A DNA stretch of 64,000 nucleotides from Protopterus annectens (taxonomy: Eukaryota; Chordata; Ceratodontiformes; Protopteridae): NCBI RefSeq assembly GCF_019279795.1, contig NC_056729.1, forward strand, positions 1,866,149,077 to 1,866,213,076. Reading direction: 5' to 3'. Of this stretch, positions 52,155 through 64,000 are shown piece after piece. The position numbers and the translations under genes were made by a program. The notes beneath the pieces are model-generated. The model was not told the origin of the DNA, did no database searches, and saw nothing but the letters and a program-made list of their open reading frames with translations. Each line of letters opens with the position of its first letter. Positions within the stretch are counted from its first letter, which is position 1.

Positions 52155-54720
52155 GTGTGTTGGACAGAGTGATGTTTATGAAGCTAGAAATTGATGGTGT
52201 AATGATGAATGTTGTTAGTGCGTATGCTTCACAAGTTGGGTGTGCAATGGATGAGAAAGAAAAATTTTGGAGTGAGTTGGATGAAGTGGTGATGACTGTA
52301 CCCAAGGGTGACAGGCTGGTGATTGGAGCAGATTTCAATGGGCATGTTGGTGAAGGGAATAGAGGGGATGAGGAAGTGATGGGTAGGTATGGTGTTAAAC
52401 AAAGGAATGCTTAAGGTCAGATGGTAGTGGATTTTGCGAAAAGGATTGACATGGCTGTGGTGAATATGTATTTTAACAAGAGGGAGGAGCATAGGGTGAC
52501 ATACAAGAGTGGAGGAAGATGCACACAGGTGGATTATATATCTTATGTACGAGGGCCAGTCTGAAGGAGATTGGAGACTGTAAACTGGTGACTGGAGAAA
52601 GTGTAGTTAGGCAGCATAGGATGGTGGTTTGTAGGATGACGTTGGTGATCAAGAAGAGGAGGAGGAGTGTGAGGGCAGCACCAAGGGTCAAATGGTGTAA
52701 ATTGAAAAAAGGTAATTGTGAGGTGGAGGTCAGGGATGAGTTAAGACAGGCACTGGGTGGCAGTGAAGAATTACCAAATAGCTGGGTAACTACAGCAGAG
52801 CTAGTAAGGGAGATGGCTAGAAAGGTGCTTGGTATCACATCGGGACAGAGGAAGGACGACAAGGTGACATGGTGGTAGAATGAGGAAGTACAGGAGAGTA
52901 TACAGAGAAAGAGGTTGGCAAAGAAGAAGTGGGATTGTCAGAGAGATGAAGAAAGTAGACAGGAGTATAAGGATATGAGGTGCATGGCAAAGAGAGAGGT
53001 GGCGATGAAAGGTTGGACACTAAGGAGGGAGAAAAGGACCTGTACCGATTGGCTAGACAGATGGACCGAGCTAGGAAAGATGTGCAGCAGGTAAAGGTGA
53101 TAAAGGATAATGAGGGAAACATACTCACAAGCGAGGAGAGTGTGTTGAGGAGATGGAAAGAGTACTTTGAGGGGTTGATGAATGAAGAGAATGAGAGGGA
53201 GAGAAGGTTGGATGATGTAGGGATAGTGAATCATGAAGTACAATGGATTAGCAAGGAGGAAGTTAGGATAGCTATGAAGAGAATGAAGAATGGAAAGGCT
53301 GTTGGCCCAGATGACATACCTGTGGATGCATGGAGGTGTTTAGGTGAAATGGCAGTGGAGTTTTTAACCAGATTGTTTAATGAAATCTTAGAAAGTGAGA
53401 GGATGCCTGAGGAATGGAGAAAAAGTGTTTTGGTACCGATTGTTAAGAATAAGGGTGATGTGCAGAGCTGTAGTGACTACAGAGGGATTAAATTGATCAG
53501 TCACAGCATGAAGTTATGGGAAAGAGTAGTGGAAGCTAGGTTAAGAAGGGACGTGATGATTAGTGATCAGCAGTATGGTTTCATGCCGGGAAAGAGCACT
53601 ACAGATGCGATGTTTGCTCTGAGAGTGTTGATGAAGAAGTACAGAGAAGGTCAGAAGGAGTTGCATTGTGTTTTTGTAGACTTAGAGAAAGCATACGACA
53701 GGGTGCCTAGAGAGGAGTTGTGGTATTGTAGGAGGAAGTCAGGAGTGTCAGAGAAGTATGTAAGAGTGGTACATGATATGTACGAGGGTAGTGTGACAGC
53801 GGTGAGGTCTGCGGTGGGAGTGACGGATGCGTTTAAGGTGGAGGTGGGGTTACATCAAGGATCAGGTCTGAGCCCTTTCTTATTTGCAATGGCGATGGAC
53901 AGGTTGACAGACGAGATCAGAGAGGAGTCTCCGTGGACTATGATGTTTGCAGATGACATTGTGATCTGTAGTGAGAGTAGGGAATAGGTGGAGGAGAGCC
54001 TGGAGAGATGGAGATATGCTCTAGAGAGAAGAGGAATGAAGGTCAGCAGGACTAAGACAGAATATATGTGTGTGAATGAGGGGGAGGATAGAGGAATGGT
54101 GACGATGCAGGGAGTAGAGGTGGCAAAGGTGGATGACTTTAAATACTTGGGATCAATAGTTCAGAGTAATGGTGAGTGTGGAAGAGAGGTGAAGAAGAGA
54201 GTACAGGCAGGATGGAGTGGGTGGAGAAGAGTGTCAGGAGTGATTTGTGACAGACGAGTACCTGTAAGAGTGAAAGGGAAGGTCTACAAGAGGGTAGTGA
54301 GACCAGCTATGTTATATGGGTTGGAGACATTGACAAAAAGGCAAGGGTTTGAGTTGGATGTGGCAGAGTTAAAGATGTTAAGATTTGCACTGGGTGTGAT
54401 GAAGTTGGACAGGATTAGGAGTAAGTATATTAGAGGGTCAGCCCAGGTTGGAAGGTTTGGAGACAAAGCCAGAGAGGCAAGATTATGTTGGTTTGGATAT
54501 GTGCTGAGGAGGGATGCTGAGTATATTGGGAAAAAGATGCGAAGGATGAAGCTACCAGGTAACAGGAAAAGAGGAAGGGCTAAGATAAGGTTTATGGATG
54601 TGGTAAGAGAGGACATGCAGATGGCTGGTGTGACAGAGCAAGATGCAGATGACAGGAAGAAATGGAAACAAATGATCTGCTGTGGCGACCCCTAATGGGA
54701 ACAGCCGAAAGAAGATGATG
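52155..54720 (+). mobile_element. RTE-clade LINE, 5'-truncated, probable 5-bp TSD
   Basis: From the middle of the endonuclease to a complete 3' end. The flanks ACTCA (52150-52154 and 54721-54725) may be the target duplication. The 3' terminus CTGTGGCGACCCCTAATGGG and CAGCCGAAAGAAGATGATG is shared with the two SINEs in this window. Inserted in DIRS-F. Confidence 0.9.
52157..54695 (+). pseudogene. RTE ORF2: endonuclease C-terminus and reverse transcriptase
   Basis: Endonuclease: VSAYASQVGCAMDEKEKFW, DRLVIGADFNGHVGEGN, then VDYISYVR and RQHRMVVCRM (in the place of the SDH block). [89 protein letters not shown] and [13 protein letters not shown] (FADD intact). C-terminus: FKYLGSIVQSNGE and GHVLRR-type FGYVLRRDAEYIGK. 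Only a few lesions: a stop at 52415, a stop at about 52876, a frameshift near 53005 and TAG at 53985-53987, after which the frame continues to 54695. A fairly young copy compared with its DIRS-F host. Confidence 0.9.
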
Positions 54721-54725
54721 ACTCA

Positions 54726-56111
<1,386 letters not shown>

Positions 56112-56574
56112 AGAAAAGTTGTGTAAAATCTTACCATAACATTAGAGGTCCTTCTCTTCCATGTTGCAGTATTAATTACAGTAGGGATATGCTGCCTGCA
56201 GCTGCCATACATCCAGTCAGTATACCAAAGTCTTTAGTTAAGGGGTACGTGCAACATAGCATCCGAGGGACATAAACCAACGTCGGCTATAAATGTGACA
56301 TCTGCACATACCCAAGTCAGGACTGACTGCTGCAAAAGATAAAGTTGAGAGCAATAAGCATAAGGGTATAGACAAATTAGACCCCCAATAGTATTCCAGC
56401 TGAGCAAGACCACAACAGGGAGCCTGTTGGGGTAGTCAGAGGCTGTACCTAATGGCTTTAATAAAATTGGTATATACATATAAATAGCCAGCACCAAAAA
56501 ACACACCAAATTAGCATAACACCCTAATAAAAACCATGTAAGAAAAGTGGGGAGGGTGAGGGTCTGAATACTGT

Positions 56575-56665
56575 AACATGGAAGAGAAGGGCATTTAGAT
56601 TTTACACAACTTTTCTATGTCCTTCTATTCTCATGTTGCAGTATTCATTACAGTAGGGAAAGTAC
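56575..56665. repeat. DIRS-E internal complementary region
   Basis: GGAAGAGAAGG, then GATTTTACACAACTTTTCT (reverse complement of the left tip) directly followed by ATGTCCTTCTATTCTCATG. The second half equals the start of DIRS-D, so D and E belong to one family. Confidence 0.8.
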
Positions 56666-57718
56666 GTATTGGGTAGGCCCTAGGGTGGTTGGTGTCGGAG
56701 TGGAGTCTAGGAGATCCTGGAGGATAGATCTGGCAAAGCCAGCTTTGGATCAGGAAATTAGATCCAGTTTGTAATTTTTTGGTAAAGGTGTGTACAGAGG
56801 ACCAGGTAGCTGCCTCCAGATTGGAGGCATGATCTAGGCCTTTGAAAAAAGATGCAGAGGAGGCTGCAGCTTTAGTGGAATAAGCCTTCACCTTGGAGGA
56901 CAGAGGCTTGCCATGGAAGTCATAGCAAAAGGAGATTGCCTTGGAAATCCAAGAAGCAATGGTCTGTTTAGAGACTGATTTCCCGACGCTCTGGGGTGGA
57001 AAGAGACAAAAAGCTTATCCGATTCCCTGATGGATTTAGTCTTGTCCAGATAGAATCTAAGCTGCCTGTGCACATCTGGGGAGTGAAGCCTCCTCTCAGA
57101 GAAGTTTTGAGGCTGAGGAATGAAAGTTGATAGATTGTTTTAAGGAGAGCTCATTCATTACTTTAGGCATGAAGGAAGGATTAGTACTCAAGGAGACCCT
57201 GTCTTTGTGGAAGACGAGGTAGGGTAGAATGGCCATGAGGGCTTGCAGTTCTGAGACCATTCTGGCTGATATCAGAGCTACTAGCAGAATGGTTTTCCAA
57301 GAACAAAACTTGAGAGGCAGAATGGACAGGCTCAAAAGGCGACATAGTCAAATTTTCCAATAAAAAAATTAAGGTCCCGGGGGGGGGGGTGCTGGCTTTC
57401 TGGGTGGTCTGATATGTAGAACTCCTTTGAGGAACAGCTTAACTTCTAGCCTGGATACTAAAGGTAGAAGGATAGGCAGACAAGCAGAAACGGCAGATAA
57501 ATGAACCTTAACGGAAGAGTAAGACAGGCCAGAGTAAAGAAGCTCACACAAATAAGTAAGGACCATAGGAACTGATACTGTTAAGGGGTCCTGTACCTTT
57601 TTGGAACACCACCTGGAAAAATGTTTCCACTTTGCAATGTAATTCTTTCTAGTGCTAGGTTTCCTGGCCTCCTGCAGGACTTTGAGTATGTTCTCTGAAC
57701 ACTGGTGGTAAAAGGGGA
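56631..57718 (-). pseudogene. Tyrosine recombinase (DIRS-E)
   Basis: Core-binding half at 57369-57722 with VLQEARKPSTRKNYIAKWKH, YSSVKVHLSAVSACL and FLKGVLHIRPPRKP. Catalytic half with ISARMVSELQALMA (first Arg replaced: ARM for ARR), VHRQLRFYLDKTKS-type MHRQLRFYLDKTKS, and AYSTKAAASSASF, where the usual H-S-T-R is Y-S-T-K. The nucleophile region reads TKKLQTGSNF with no Tyr in place. Frame breaks near 57360, 57095 and 56890. Confidence 0.7.
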
Positions 57719-60426
57719 TCAACAGAAATCTGGTTCAAGGCTCCCGAGAGCACCCCAGCACTACCAGGTTATACCTCATACCATGCTTTTCGGCCCCAAA
57801 ACTTGGGCCGAACCACAAAAGGAGGGGGAATATCAATATTCGTCAAAGATACCCACACCTCCAGGTTGGTGGCACAGCACGAAGCATCAGAGACTATCCC
57901 ATGTGCAACTAACAGTGGGTAAAACTGCCTTCCAGTTTATAACTGGCTACAGACCACCCTCCCAAACCCAGGAACCCCACTCGGCCTTCCTGAGAACACT
58001 GGAAAATATGAAGGTCTCTCCAAACACCATTATATTGGGCAACTTCAACTACCCAAACATAGACTGGGAGCATTACTCTAGCTCCAACACCCTAGCCCAA
58101 AGGTTCCTAGAATTTATAAACTCAAATGCTATGGAACAACTTGCTGCCACTCCCACAAGAGGGGAAAACATACTGGACCTGATCATCACCAACATGGGGA
58201 CTCTATGCTCCTGACCAGAAGTGTATCCCTCACTGGTAAGATCAGACCATAAACTAAACTCACTGGATATTCACATCCCGACCCCACCCCCTGCCCAGAA
58301 AACCACAGTGAAAAACTTCTCTAAAGCAAATTTCACACTCCTCAAAACCGAGGTGGAATCCTTCAAAGCCCCTGGGCCTGTGGAAAATACGGCCCAGACC
58401 GCAGAATCCTTTATAAACACATTCTATGAACACCTTCAGGAATGCATGGATCATGCAATCCCAAATAAAACCAAGACCCAATCCTCCAAAGGCAGACATC
58501 CTGTCTGGTGGACCCCAGCCATAAACAAACTATACAATAGGAGGAGGAAGCTACTACATGACAGAGCAAAATCCCAAAAAGGGAAGGCATCTCTGACCAG
58601 TATTAGCAAAAAACTACGGGCACTCATAAATCATCTAAGGCCAGCTTCGAGAGAAAAATTGCACAGGACACTAAGGATAATCACAAAGCTTCCTTTAGTT
58701 ATGTTAGGAACCTGGGTGGGAATTCCCAGATATGCTCAGAATTAGTCCAAAATGACAAAAAATACACCGAACCCACAGACATTGCCAACATCCTAGCTGA
58801 CAGGTTCAGCGCACCCCCCCCCACCAAAAGGGCAAATATCTATCCCAGTAGAGTGCTGCCCCCCCCCCCCGACATCTCAGATGCTCAGGTAAGAGCCGCC
58901 CTCTCCAGAGCAAAAAACACAGCATCAATGGGACCAGACGGTGTCCCGGGCTGCGTCCTACATGAACTCCAAGAAGAGCTAAACCCAAACATAAAACTAC
59001 TGTTCAATCTCAGCCTTACTACAGGATATGTACCCAAAGAGTGGCGTAGAGCAACAGTGGTCCCTCTCCACAAAGGTGGTGCCTCAACGGATCCTGGAAA
59101 CTATCTTCCCATAAGCCTGACTAGCTTGGTCTGCAAAGCTATGGAAAGGATCATCATGGACCTCATAAATAAAGATATTGGGGACCTACAGACACTGGAT
59201 CCTACCCAGTTCGGCTTTGTTAAGGGCAGATCCTGCCTCTTAAACCTGGTTGATTTCTTTGAAACAGTCACCAAGGCCACTGACGAGGGGAAGGTGGTCC
59301 ACACAGCCTACCTGGACCTCGCAAAAGCCTTTGATACAATACCCCACTCGGGCATTATAGATAAGCTCACCAGCTTAAATATAAACCCCTATGTCACTAG
59401 ATGGGTTGCAAACTGGCTCAAGGACAGAACGCACATGGTTAGAATTGCTGGAGCCATGTCAGACTCCAAACCAGTTACAAGTGGCGTCCCACAAGGCTCA
59501 GTCATGGGACCTCTCTTGTTCGGTATATATTTCTCGGAGGTACAGGCCAACATGGAAGGACTGTGGCTGACCAAGTTCTCAGAGGACTGCTAAATGGGCG
59601 CCATAATCTACTCTCCAACCGACACAAGCATCCTCCAAAAGGGCCTCATAGAAACAGACAACTGGTGCCAGAGCCATGGCCTCAAGCTAAACGCCAAAAA
59701 GTGTATAGTCATCCCCTTTGGCAAAAACAAAGTGCCCACAAATTACCACATAGGTGGTAATCCATTAAGTACGGAAGAAGTAATTAGGGACCTGGGGACC
59801 CAAGTTGATAACAATCTCTCATTTGACAACCACGTGGCAAAGTGGTTAGAAAAACATTTTATATAGCCCACCTAATCATGAAGAGATTCACATCTAGATC
59901 AGGGGAGGTCATCGTGCCTCTTTACTCATCCCTCATCAGGCCCATAATTGAGTACAATGCCCCTTTTGGGATGTACCTTACCAGACACCTGCAGCAACTG
60001 GAAAGACCCCAAAAGCACCTCACCAAGAGGATCAAAGGGCTCAAACAGATGCCTTATGCTGCCCGGTTAAAGAAACTCCAGCTCTACTCAGTGGCATACC
60101 GCCTGCTCAGAGGCGATCTGTGCCTGATGTATAAAGCCATGTCCAACCCGGAATTAATGGACATGCTGCACCTCAGAAAATCCATATCCCATCGAGCTAC
60201 GCGCTCGAGAGACTTGAACCTCAGCACTGAAATAAATAGGACATGCTGGAGGGACAGATTCATAACCCAGAGGCTCCCTTCACTCTGGAATAAAATCCCA
60301 GTCCAAGTTAGGCAGAGTCCCTCATTGACTCTCTTCAAGAGGAATCTTGATGAGTGGATGGGAGATCGTAGGTTTACCCCGGGTATCACTTCTGTGTCAC
60401 TGTTAGACAGAGGCACAGTATACTAA
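57719..60426 (+). pseudogene. CR1 ORF2 (CR1-6)
   Basis: Endonuclease: TIILGNFNYPNIDWEHYSS (D of GDFNYP replaced by N), NILDLIITNMG and RSDHKLNSLDI. RT: VPGCVLHELQEE, TVVPLHKGG, TQFGFVKGRSCLLNL, AYLDLAKAFDTIPHSG, SGVPQGSVMGPLLFG and LTKFSEDC, where the normal FADD has become FSED, so catalysis is lost. C-terminal part: LTRHLQQLERPQKHLTKR and LPSLWNKIPVQV (open 59842-60426). Two long C-runs (58807-58816 and 58858-58870) disturb the frame. Confidence 0.85.
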
Positions 60427-60539
60427 CCTCGAAAAATGGCATAGCAAAATTAATTTAAAATGGGTGACGAAAGCCAAACACACTCTGGCTAGGCTTAAAA
60501 ATGCCCTAGGACAGATAGCCTAGTATGAACCTATGAAAA
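57719..60539 (+). mobile_element. CR1-6: 5'-truncated CR1 inside DIRS-E
   Basis: Starts within the endonuclease (TEIWFKAPESTPALPGY) at about 57719 and ends GCCTAGTATGAACCTATGA at 60539. DIRS-E sequence resumes immediately. No clear TSD. Confidence 0.9.
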
Positions 60540-61400
60540 GTTTATCAAGCACAGAGCTAAGTTGAGGTTTTTCAGCTGTGGGTGTAGCAGTGATTCCTTG
60601 TGTTGTGTGAGAAAGTCGATTCTGTGCTGTTTCTGGTGATTGCCCCTGGCTAGTTGAAATAGAAGAGGGAACCAACGCTGTCTTGGCCAAAAGGGTGTCA
60701 CCATAAGATTTTGTGTCTGTCTTTCTGAATTTTCAGTAATACTTTTTGAATTAGAGAGAAGGGGGGGTGTATAGGTACATCTTTCCCCAGTGGAATGAGA
60801 AGGCATCCACCCTCCACGGCTGTGGGTGGTTAGCCTTGAGCAGAAGAGGGCCAGCTGTCTGCAAACAGATCTGCTTCTGGGATGCCCCATTTATGAACAA
60901 GGCCCAGGAACACTTCCCTGTGCAGCATCCATTCGTGAGAAGGTGCCATGGTTCTGCTTAGAGTGTCTGCCAAAGCATTTTCTGAGGTTGGAATATGAAC
61001 AGCCAGTAGATATAGAGATGGCGCGCTGGCTAGATTCTAGATCTGTATAGCTAGGAAGCATAGGGGTAAGACTTTGTCCCCCCCCCCTTGCTTGTTGACA
61101 TACCACACGACAGTCATGTTGTCTGTGATGATTCTCAAGGTGCCTGGTTGAAGAAGCTACTGAAAGGTCTGCAGGGTCAGAAGCAAGTCCCTCATCTCCT
61201 TTATGTTTATGTGATGCAGCATTCTGTTGGAAGACCACCTGCCTTGAGCCTTGTGCTGAATGTGATTGAGGTGCGGCACAGCTCCCCACCCCAAGTCTGA
61301 GGCATCTGTGAATAGTTGCTGAACTGGATCTGGTAGTTTCAGGGGGAGCCCTGGATTGTGGTGAATCTGAGATTCACCAACTGAGTTCCTTTTTCAGACA
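60540..61400 (-). pseudogene. Dam-like and RNase H remnants (DIRS-E)
   Basis: Near 60600-60900: PHSTGERCTYTPP and ILWWHPFGQDSVGS-type codons matching AFPPLPL and IAPDWPRQHW in decayed form. Near 60960-61290, codons for TNHHRQHDCRVVCQQ-type and a shifted frame VVWYVNKQGG match RNase H. A C-run at 61078-61087 breaks the frame inside it. Confidence 0.55.
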
Positions 61401-62300
61401 AGGTAGAAAAGGAAGGGTAGTCTCTAGCGAGTGAATGTGTTGGCACCATAAATTCTTCAGATACCACTGGAACTTCCTCAGATGGAGTTTGGCTAGTGGG
61501 AGCATGGGGATAAGTGAAGCCATATGCCTGAGGAGCTTCAGGAACTGCTTGGCCGATAGAGAGGGGAGGCTGAGAAAAGACTGGAGATAGAGAGACAAGG
61601 TGTCTATTTTCTGTTGGGGTATGCAGGCAATCATGGGACATGTCAGCATCCTGCACCCCAGAAAAACAATGTCTTGGGGGGAGTGAGAATAAATTTTTGC
61701 AGATTCAGGGTAAATCTGCAAGTTTCTAGAATTTTTGATAACTGTATCAGATGAAGGCTTAAGGTGTGAGGATCCCTGTGAAGGATTAGGAGATTGTCCA
61801 AATAGGGGTAAGTCTGGATCCTAGCAATCTGCAATGAGCTATTAGAGGGGATAGACACTTTGTAAACACTCTGGGTGCAGTGGATAAGCCAAAAGGCAAA
61901 GCAGAAAATTGAAAATGTGAGGAGCCTATAGTAAACGAAGAAACTTTCTGCAGGAGGGATGGACTGGAATATGCAGATAAGCATCATTCAGGTCCACCGA
62001 GACCATGAAGGCCTGATGGGGTATGAGAGGCAGTAAAGTTTGTAGAGAAAGCATCTTGAACATGGGCACCTTGAGGAAGAGGTTGAGGTGAGACAAGTCT
62101 AAGATTGGTCTCCATGGACCATCTTTTCTGGGTACCAGAAACATCCTGGAATAGGATCCTCTTTCCCTCTTGTTCTGGTGGCACTGCCTGGATGGTGCCT
62201 TGTGAATAGAGCTGTGCCAAAATGGGCGTAACAGCTGAATTTGAGGCTTTGGAGGCGGAGGTAAGCCTTGGAAAGGCAATAATGCCCACCAGCTTAGGAA
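61340..62300 (-). pseudogene. Reverse transcriptase (DIRS-E), YLDD changed to YLDN
   Basis: Segments RGSYSRMFLVPRKDGPWRP, ILDLSHLNLFLKVPMFKML, FMVSVDLNDAYLHIPVHPS and then TYPYLDNLLIL, where the second catalytic Asp is Asn. The connection region has FLKLLRHMASLIPMLPLAK. Several frameshifts. The first part aligns well with DIRS-1, suggesting one subfamily. Confidence 0.75.
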
Positions 62301-62558
62301 GTAACCCTGTTGGATAATGGCTAGTACCTACTGGTCGGAGGTAATCTTTTTCCAGTGAGGAAGGGAAAGAGTGAGGCGAAGGGATACAGGAGTGAGGGTG
62401 CAGAAGCACTAAGTCACAGAAGGGGGGGTCTATCCTGGGCTGGCTGTCTGCGAAAGGAAGAAGTTGAAGCTACAGAAGACCTGGAAGCAGAAGACTGCCT
62501 AGATTGGGTGGAAGTGGGAGTAGACAGTCTCCTAACAAAGGAAGTTTTCTGAGGATAG

Positions 62559-62835
62559 CTAGGTTATATGGTACCTAGGCATAGGAGAGACCAGTAGGTG
62601 CTTTAAGTTCTGGAGTTCCTTACCTTTTTCCTGTAAGGATTTGAAAAGCTCATCAGAAGCATTCCCAAACAAAGCAAAATTGTCTAGAGGGGCATCCAGA
62701 AGTTTGGCCTGAAAGTCAAGAGGTAAGGGCTGAAGCCTAAGCCAAGAATATCTACGAAGAACAGAGGTAGAAGCAGCAGATTTTGGAGAGGCTTCCACAG
62801 CATCATAGGTACATTTACTGGAGTGCTTTACCAGA
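62559..62835 (-). pseudogene. gag C-terminus (DIRS-E)
   Basis: Reads YDAVEASPKSAASTSVLRRY, AKLLDAPLDNFALFGNAS and LKHLLVSPMPRYH, as in DIRS-B (CGYDALEASCRAAM and LLDAPLEKHKLFG) and DIRS-D (HLLVSPISKYY). Cut at about 62835 by CR1-7. Confidence 0.75.
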
Positions 62836-64000
62836 AAGGCTCATCCAGACTCTGCTACACTTTGCTGTAAAGGAAAGGTTAGTTTGCTTTTATTTTTTGT
62901 ATTTTGTATATTTTAAATACTGTAGTTTGTTTTCTTTACCTTGTGTTTTACTTGCATTCTGCTTTAACAGCATATTAAAACTTCAAGAGAGACCACAGCT
63001 CTCTCTTCTAAGTCAGGCAGAATTTTCCACTGTCTTTCTAGTTGCCTGCCTCTTATGTTAATCTGACCATGTATCTCATTTCCTCTACTTTCACTGGCTT
63101 GTGTGAGTAATCACTAAATCAAAAACCCCTCCCCTTCAACTATTTAAATTTATTGGCCATCCTACTGTATTCCATAGTACCAGAATACAAAAGTGACCAC
63201 CCCTTTCAACCCATCTTGCAGTTTTAAAAATAGTAACTCTCCACTAAACCTTAACTTTTTAAACAGGTAAAACTTAAGTTACCTACTTTCACGTCTAACT
63301 TCTCTAGTGCACACTGCAGTATGCATTTTTTTCATCTTACCTTTAAGCATCCCTTTGACTAGCACTTTCTCTAATACCTGCTGGAAAGCACTAGGAAGCC
63401 TTAAACTGATACAAGCACTCAACTCTCCTTGTTAATAAGGAGAAATTAATAGTAGGCACTAAGCAGCCTATAATTGCAAAGTACTTTGCTAAGGTAAGGG
63501 AAAACAGCTCCTGTACTTTACAAAAAAAGCACCAAACCAGGCATGTCCAAGGGTCAGCTTCCAGTGATTTCTCCTGTCCACCTGGTGAATCTGGGCATAC
63601 TGGGGCAATGCAGCAATTGCCTCATGTACACAGACAACCCTCTCCTCCTACCACCCAACACTACAACCTGTGAGAGATGCACTTACATAGCCAAAATGGA
63701 AGCAAAGCTCTCTCCACCCAAGATTGTGCTAGACAGTCAAGAGGAGAAGGTTAACACCCACACTACACCTCAAGCAACACATAGCCCTTCTAAACCCACA
63801 CCACCAACACCCACATATAACACTAAAATCCACATATGCAGAGGCCCTTAACTGTAACCTGCCCAAGCAACAAGGACCTCTGAAGCTGAAACGCAAACAA
63901 ACACCAATCCCAACCAAAGTGTCACATAGTTCACAACACCTGTGTGCCACCCAGCAACAGCCCCTAAGGCAAGACAATGTACCTAACACTTTAGTCATAG
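62836..64000 (+). mobile_element. CR1-7: CR1 5' end, runs off the window
   Basis: 5' UTR (62836-63542) matching 6718-7280 and ORF1 from 63543. It lacks the VNTR of CR1-1: the stretch after GTGCACACTGCAG leads within 230 bases to ORF1. Inserted in DIRS-E gag. Confidence 0.85.
63543..64000 (+). pseudogene. CR1 ORF1 N-terminal part (CR1-7)
   Basis: Starts MSKGQLPVISPVHLVNLGIL with CxxC pairs QCSNCLMYTDN and CERCTYIAKMEAKL, as in CR1-4. A frameshift near 63825 moves reading to AEALNCNLPKQQGPLK and on to NTLVIG at the window edge, the start of the esterase block I. Whether more lesions follow cannot be seen. Confidence 0.8.

Larger units (their letters stand above)
56112..62835 (-). mobile_element. 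DIRS-E: DIRS element inserted in DIRS-F, split by CR1-6
   Basis: The left tip AGAAAAGTTGTG follows ...GGAA. The ICR at about 56575-56660 reads ACACAACTTTTCT|ATGTCCTTC, fixing the left end at 56112. On the minus strand: YR (56631-57718), CR1-6 insertion (57719-60539), YR linker and Dam-like (60540-60900), RNase H (60900-61400), RT (61400-62300) and gag C-terminus (62559-62835). The gag 5' part is cut by CR1-7 at 62836, so the right terminus lies outside the window. Confidence 0.85.

Noticed and set aside
52078-53243. Several minus-strand frames of 85-130 codons opposite the RTE
   Set aside because: Antisense of a well supported RTE ORF2, with no similarity of their own.

Overview
Kind of genome. 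This is eukaryotic, almost certainly vertebrate, nuclear DNA made almost entirely of nested retrotransposons. I found no complete host gene, rRNA, tRNA gene or CRISPR. The mix is DIRS-type tyrosine-recombinase (YR) retrotransposons, CR1 LINEs with an SGNH-esterase ORF1, a second jockey-group (L2/Rex1-like) LINE, an RTE LINE, an L1/Tx1 LINE tail, a Ty3/Gypsy element, RTE-tailed tRNA SINEs, probable Penelope-like 3' ends and an old retroviral env/LTR. That mix suggests a large-genome vertebrate such as a lungfish, other early-branching fish or an amphibian. Sequence alone does not settle the species.

Layout, 1-19.35 kb. A decayed minus-strand DIRS element (DIRS-1) spans 1-6.7 kb. An L2-like LINE splits it inside its RT domain, and a 31-bp minisatellite has grown out of its RNase H codons. 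A CR1 (6.7-13.5 kb) follows, carrying about 33 tandem copies of a ~105-bp unit between its 5' end and ORF1, plus a SINE in ORF1. Then come a 5'-truncated Gypsy pol cut by another CR1, an L1/Tx1 tail holding a second SINE, and small CR1/L2 fragments.

Layout, 19.35-48.5 kb. Two copies of one segment lie in direct order (A from 19,354; B from 33,886), only a few percent different by eye. Each holds an ERV env/LTR remnant and a plus-strand DIRS (DIRS-D). They differ by clean insertions: DIRS-A and DIRS-C only in copy A, DIRS-B only in copy B, and ~2.8 kb found only in B. A near full-length minus-strand CR1, a 500-N gap and a plus-strand CR1 tail separate them. Because of the gap, A and B could be a real tandem duplication or two haplotypes placed in series. 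Either way the empty/filled pairs give exact DIRS ends: no target duplication, and insertion between AA and C in all three cases.

Layout, 48.9-64 kb. DIRS-F (minus) is interrupted by an RTE LINE and a (CA)n tract. DIRS-E (minus) is inserted into DIRS-F. DIRS-E is itself broken by a 5'-truncated CR1 and by a CR1 5' end that runs off the window.

How the parts work together. DIRS-B (5,577 bp) is the best preserved. It has inverted terminal repeats that each carry CRE, TATA and YY1-like sites, a gag with an N-terminal Cys/His cluster, an intact RT-RNase H frame, an overlapping Dam-methylase-like frame, a YR with the R, HxxR and Y residues, and an internal complementary region that spells the exact circle junction. 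It carries three simple lesions. The CR1, SINE and RTE copies act mainly as insertional mutagens and allow the order of insertions to be read.
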